In this document: positions 14,377 through 14,828 of the stretch, piece after piece
Layout: the number at the start of each line of letters is the position of its first letter
How positions within the stretch are numbered: position 1 is the stretch's first letter
NCBI GenBank assembly: GCA_016938395.1
Contig: JAFGUS010000012.1
Location: 1 to 14,828, forward strand
Source: Coriobacteriia bacterium
GTDB taxonomy: Bacteria > Actinomycetota > Coriobacteriia > Anaerosomatales > Anaerosomataceae
Direction: 5' to 3'
Length of the DNA: 14,828 bases
Position numbers and translations under genes: made by a program
Notes under the pieces: generated by a model
Told to the model about the DNA's origin: nothing
Seen by the model: only the letters and a program-made list of their open reading frames with translations
Databases searched by the model: none

Positions 14377-14828
14377 ATGAGCAGCAGCGCCGCGCAAAGC
14401 ACCACCGAACAGCGGGTAGCGCTCGGGGCGTTCCAGCGAGCGCTGGGGCAGGAGGCGCACGTACTCGCCGGCCAGGCCCACCACACGTGGCAGCAACTGC
14501 ATAACCGGCTGCAGTGGGTCGACGGTCCGGTAGCCGAGTTGACGGCGGCCGAGCGGGAGCGACGCAGCGTGCCCGGCTGCGCTCCCTGGATCCGCACACG
14601 GACGCCTTTCCGTGAGTCTGGGAGCTTGTCCCGCACGCTCTCTGGCCACGATGCGCCTGTCACCGCCTGCGCGGTCAGCCCAGACGGGACGTGGATCGTC
14701 TCGGCGAGTTTCGATCACTCGCTGAAGATCTGGGATGTGGCGAGCGGACGGGAGCTTCGCACACTCACTGGACACGGTCAGGTGGTCTACGACTGTGCGG
14801 TCAGCCCCGACGGAACGTGGATTGTGTC
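14377..14828 (+). CDS. Second STAND-linker WD40 protein, 5' part (runs off window)
   Basis: This frame is open from ATG 14377 to the end of the window (150 codons visible, no stop). The start is supported by GGGAGGT about eight bases upstream. An in-frame ATG at 14338 lacks a ribosome site. The N-terminus (EQRVALGAFQRALGQEAHVL, then HTWQQLHNRLQW) and the PWIRTRTPFRESGSLSRTLSGH segment match the linker of the WD40 protein at 11254-13773. Two WD40 repeats then begin (CAVSPDGTWIVSASFDHSLKIWD, and a second CAVSPDGTWIV) exactly 42 codons apart. Their DNA is alike at 30 of 35 bases, a sign of recent repeat amplification or homogenisation. No NTPase domain precedes the propeller. Whatever lies beyond the repeats is outside the window. 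The gene diverges from the other WD40 unit. Confidence 0.88.
   Translation, partial: MSSSAAQSTTEQRVALGAFQRALGQEAHVLAGQAHHTWQQLHNRLQWVDGPVAELTAAERERRSVPGCAPWIRTRTPFRESGSLSRTLSGHDAPVTACAVSPDGTWIVSASFDHSLKIWDVASGRELRTLTGHGQVVYDCAVSPDGTWIV

Overview
This is a high-GC bacterial window, most likely from an actinobacterium. The V/A-type ATPase genes, GTG starts, strong Shine-Dalgarno sequences and stop/start overlaps would fit Coriobacteriia or a related deep-branching Actinomycetota lineage. That placement is inferred from gene content and style; no marker here settles it.

Left block (1-4357, + strand): the end of a V/A-type ATPase operon. The 3' part of the catalytic subunit A gene is followed by subunit B, a 64-residue two-helix membrane protein, the central-stalk subunit D, and a membrane-anchored M28 zinc aminopeptidase. 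Most of these genes overlap at stop/start codons, so they look co-transcribed and translationally coupled. Subunit A carries an extra stretch of about 32 residues, encoded by a 101-nt imperfect palindrome inserted in frame. A gene-free stretch with several hairpins (4358-4718) separates this block from the convergent genes that follow.

Middle block (4719-9242): on the - strand, the tldD-tldE pair (subunits of the TldD/TldE metalloprotease, joined by an ATGA overlap) and a secreted coiled-coil NlpC/P60 peptidoglycan hydrolase. An intergenic region with several dyads leads to a + strand initiator tRNA(Met), with a good promoter before it and a hairpin terminator after it.

Right block (9450-14828): this looks accessory. 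Four - strand genes are closely spaced: a 126-residue protein of unknown function, an 839-residue protein with 14-15 WD40 repeats, a Nudix hydrolase, and a two-transmembrane protein with two TrkA-N/RCK domains. Divergent from them, a second WD40 gene starts at 14377 and runs off the window. Both WD40 proteins begin with the same helical segment (EAH...WQQLxNRLxW), which from memory also sits just before the propellers of large NACHT/NB-ARC (STAND) proteins. Neither has an NTPase in its visible part. The most interesting part of the window is therefore a possible sensor/effector cluster: stand-alone STAND-type propellers, an unknown small partner, a nucleotide-acting hydrolase and a channel-like NAD-binding membrane protein. 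That functional link is inferred from gene order only.
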